From Gammaproteobacteria bacterium (GTDB taxonomy: Bacteria; Pseudomonadota; Gammaproteobacteria; Pseudomonadales; Porticoccaceae), in assembly GCA_003646355.1 (NCBI GenBank), contig QNFO01000091.1, forward strand, positions 1-5,874: a stretch of DNA of 5,874 nt, given 5' to 3'. The notes beneath the pieces were generated by a model that made no database searches, had not been told where the DNA came from, and saw only the letters and a list, made by a program, of their open reading frames with translations. This document shows positions 5,789 through 5,874 of this stretch, piece after piece; within the stretch, counting starts at the first letter, position 1, and each line of letters begins with the position of its first letter. The translations under genes and the position numbers were made by a program.

Positions 5789-5835
5789 TAATAAATGTAT
5801 AAGTTACAACAGTAGAAGGTTGTAAGCATTTATTA
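5789..5835. repeat. Interrupted inverted repeat starting at the asd-like stop codon
   Basis: The outer arms TAATAAATG (5789-5797) and CATTTATTA (5827-5835) pair over 9 bp. The inner arms TTACAAC (5804-5810) and GTTGTAA (5819-5825) pair over 7 bp around an 8-base loop, with an asymmetric bulge of 6 versus 1 bases between the two stems. In the minus-strand transcript the structure begins with the TAA stop of the upstream gene. It is AT-rich with no clear T-run, so it is a poor intrinsic terminator; it could protect the asd-like mRNA end or be an operator for fimV. Confidence 0.45.
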
Positions 5836-5874
5836 TAAATAGGATTCTAGCAAGAGTTGGGTAATGGCTATTGC
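5833..5874 (-). CDS. C-terminal end of an aspartate-semialdehyde dehydrogenase-family protein (partial, 5' part beyond the right edge)
   Basis: The last 13 codons and stop of a minus-strand gene read AIAITQLLLESYL-stop. This resembles the usual ending of the bacterial aspartate-semialdehyde dehydrogenase family (a helix of the type NAVQIAELLIxxYL). From established knowledge, an asd paralogue (usg type) sits directly upstream of fimV in Pseudomonas, which supports the call. If correct, the enzyme or its paralogue belongs to lysine, threonine and methionine synthesis from aspartate. Only 42 bases are visible and no catalytic residue can be seen, so the assignment depends on the short match plus gene order. 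It ends 155 bp before fimV. Confidence 0.55.
   Translation of the reverse strand, partial: AIAITQLLLESYL

Overview
The window is a stretch of gammaproteobacterial housekeeping chromosome in which every recognised gene lies on the minus strand. In transcription order (high to low coordinates) it holds: the last 13 codons of what looks like an aspartate-semialdehyde dehydrogenase-family gene (asd/usg type), fimV, truA, trpF, accD and the first 132 codons of folC. From established knowledge, this usg/asd-fimV-truA-trpF-accD-folC order is the one seen in Pseudomonas and related Gammaproteobacteria. A large FimV with LysM domain, membrane anchor and very acidic cytoplasmic part also points to that class. 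Moderate GC content and the diverged protein sequences suggest a non-Pseudomonas member, perhaps marine; that is inference and the species cannot be named.

Layout: 5833-5874 asd-like tail; 5678-5832 a 155-bp AT-rich spacer with two dyads; 3164-5677 fimV (837 codons); a 45-bp gap; 2246-3118 truA with a strong Shine-Dalgarno and a perfect 16-bp inverted repeat inside its first 27 codons; a 133-bp gap that carries the poorly defined trpF start; 1471-2112 trpF; a 97-bp gap almost filled by a nested dyad and a TATAAT hexamer; 429-1373 accD; 31 bp; then folC running off the left edge at 397-1. No gene-free stretch exceeds 300 bases, and there are no RNA genes, mobile elements or CRISPR arrays.

The genes do not form one pathway. 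FimV is a polar cell-wall-binding scaffold for type IV pili and motility; TruA makes pseudouridines in tRNA anticodon arms; TrpF catalyses the third step of tryptophan synthesis; AccD is the carboxyltransferase beta subunit that makes malonyl-CoA; FolC adds glutamate to folates. Their shared strand and short gaps suggest at least partial co-transcription. The longer, structured gaps before trpF and accD are plausible sites of extra promoters or RNA control.

I did not find a new multi-gene system. The points worth checking are local nucleic-acid structures: the in-frame palindrome in truA, the TTG-only start and structured leader of trpF, the accD upstream dyad with TATAAT, a terminator-like hairpin inside fimV just before its membrane segment, and the dyad that begins at the asd-like stop codon.
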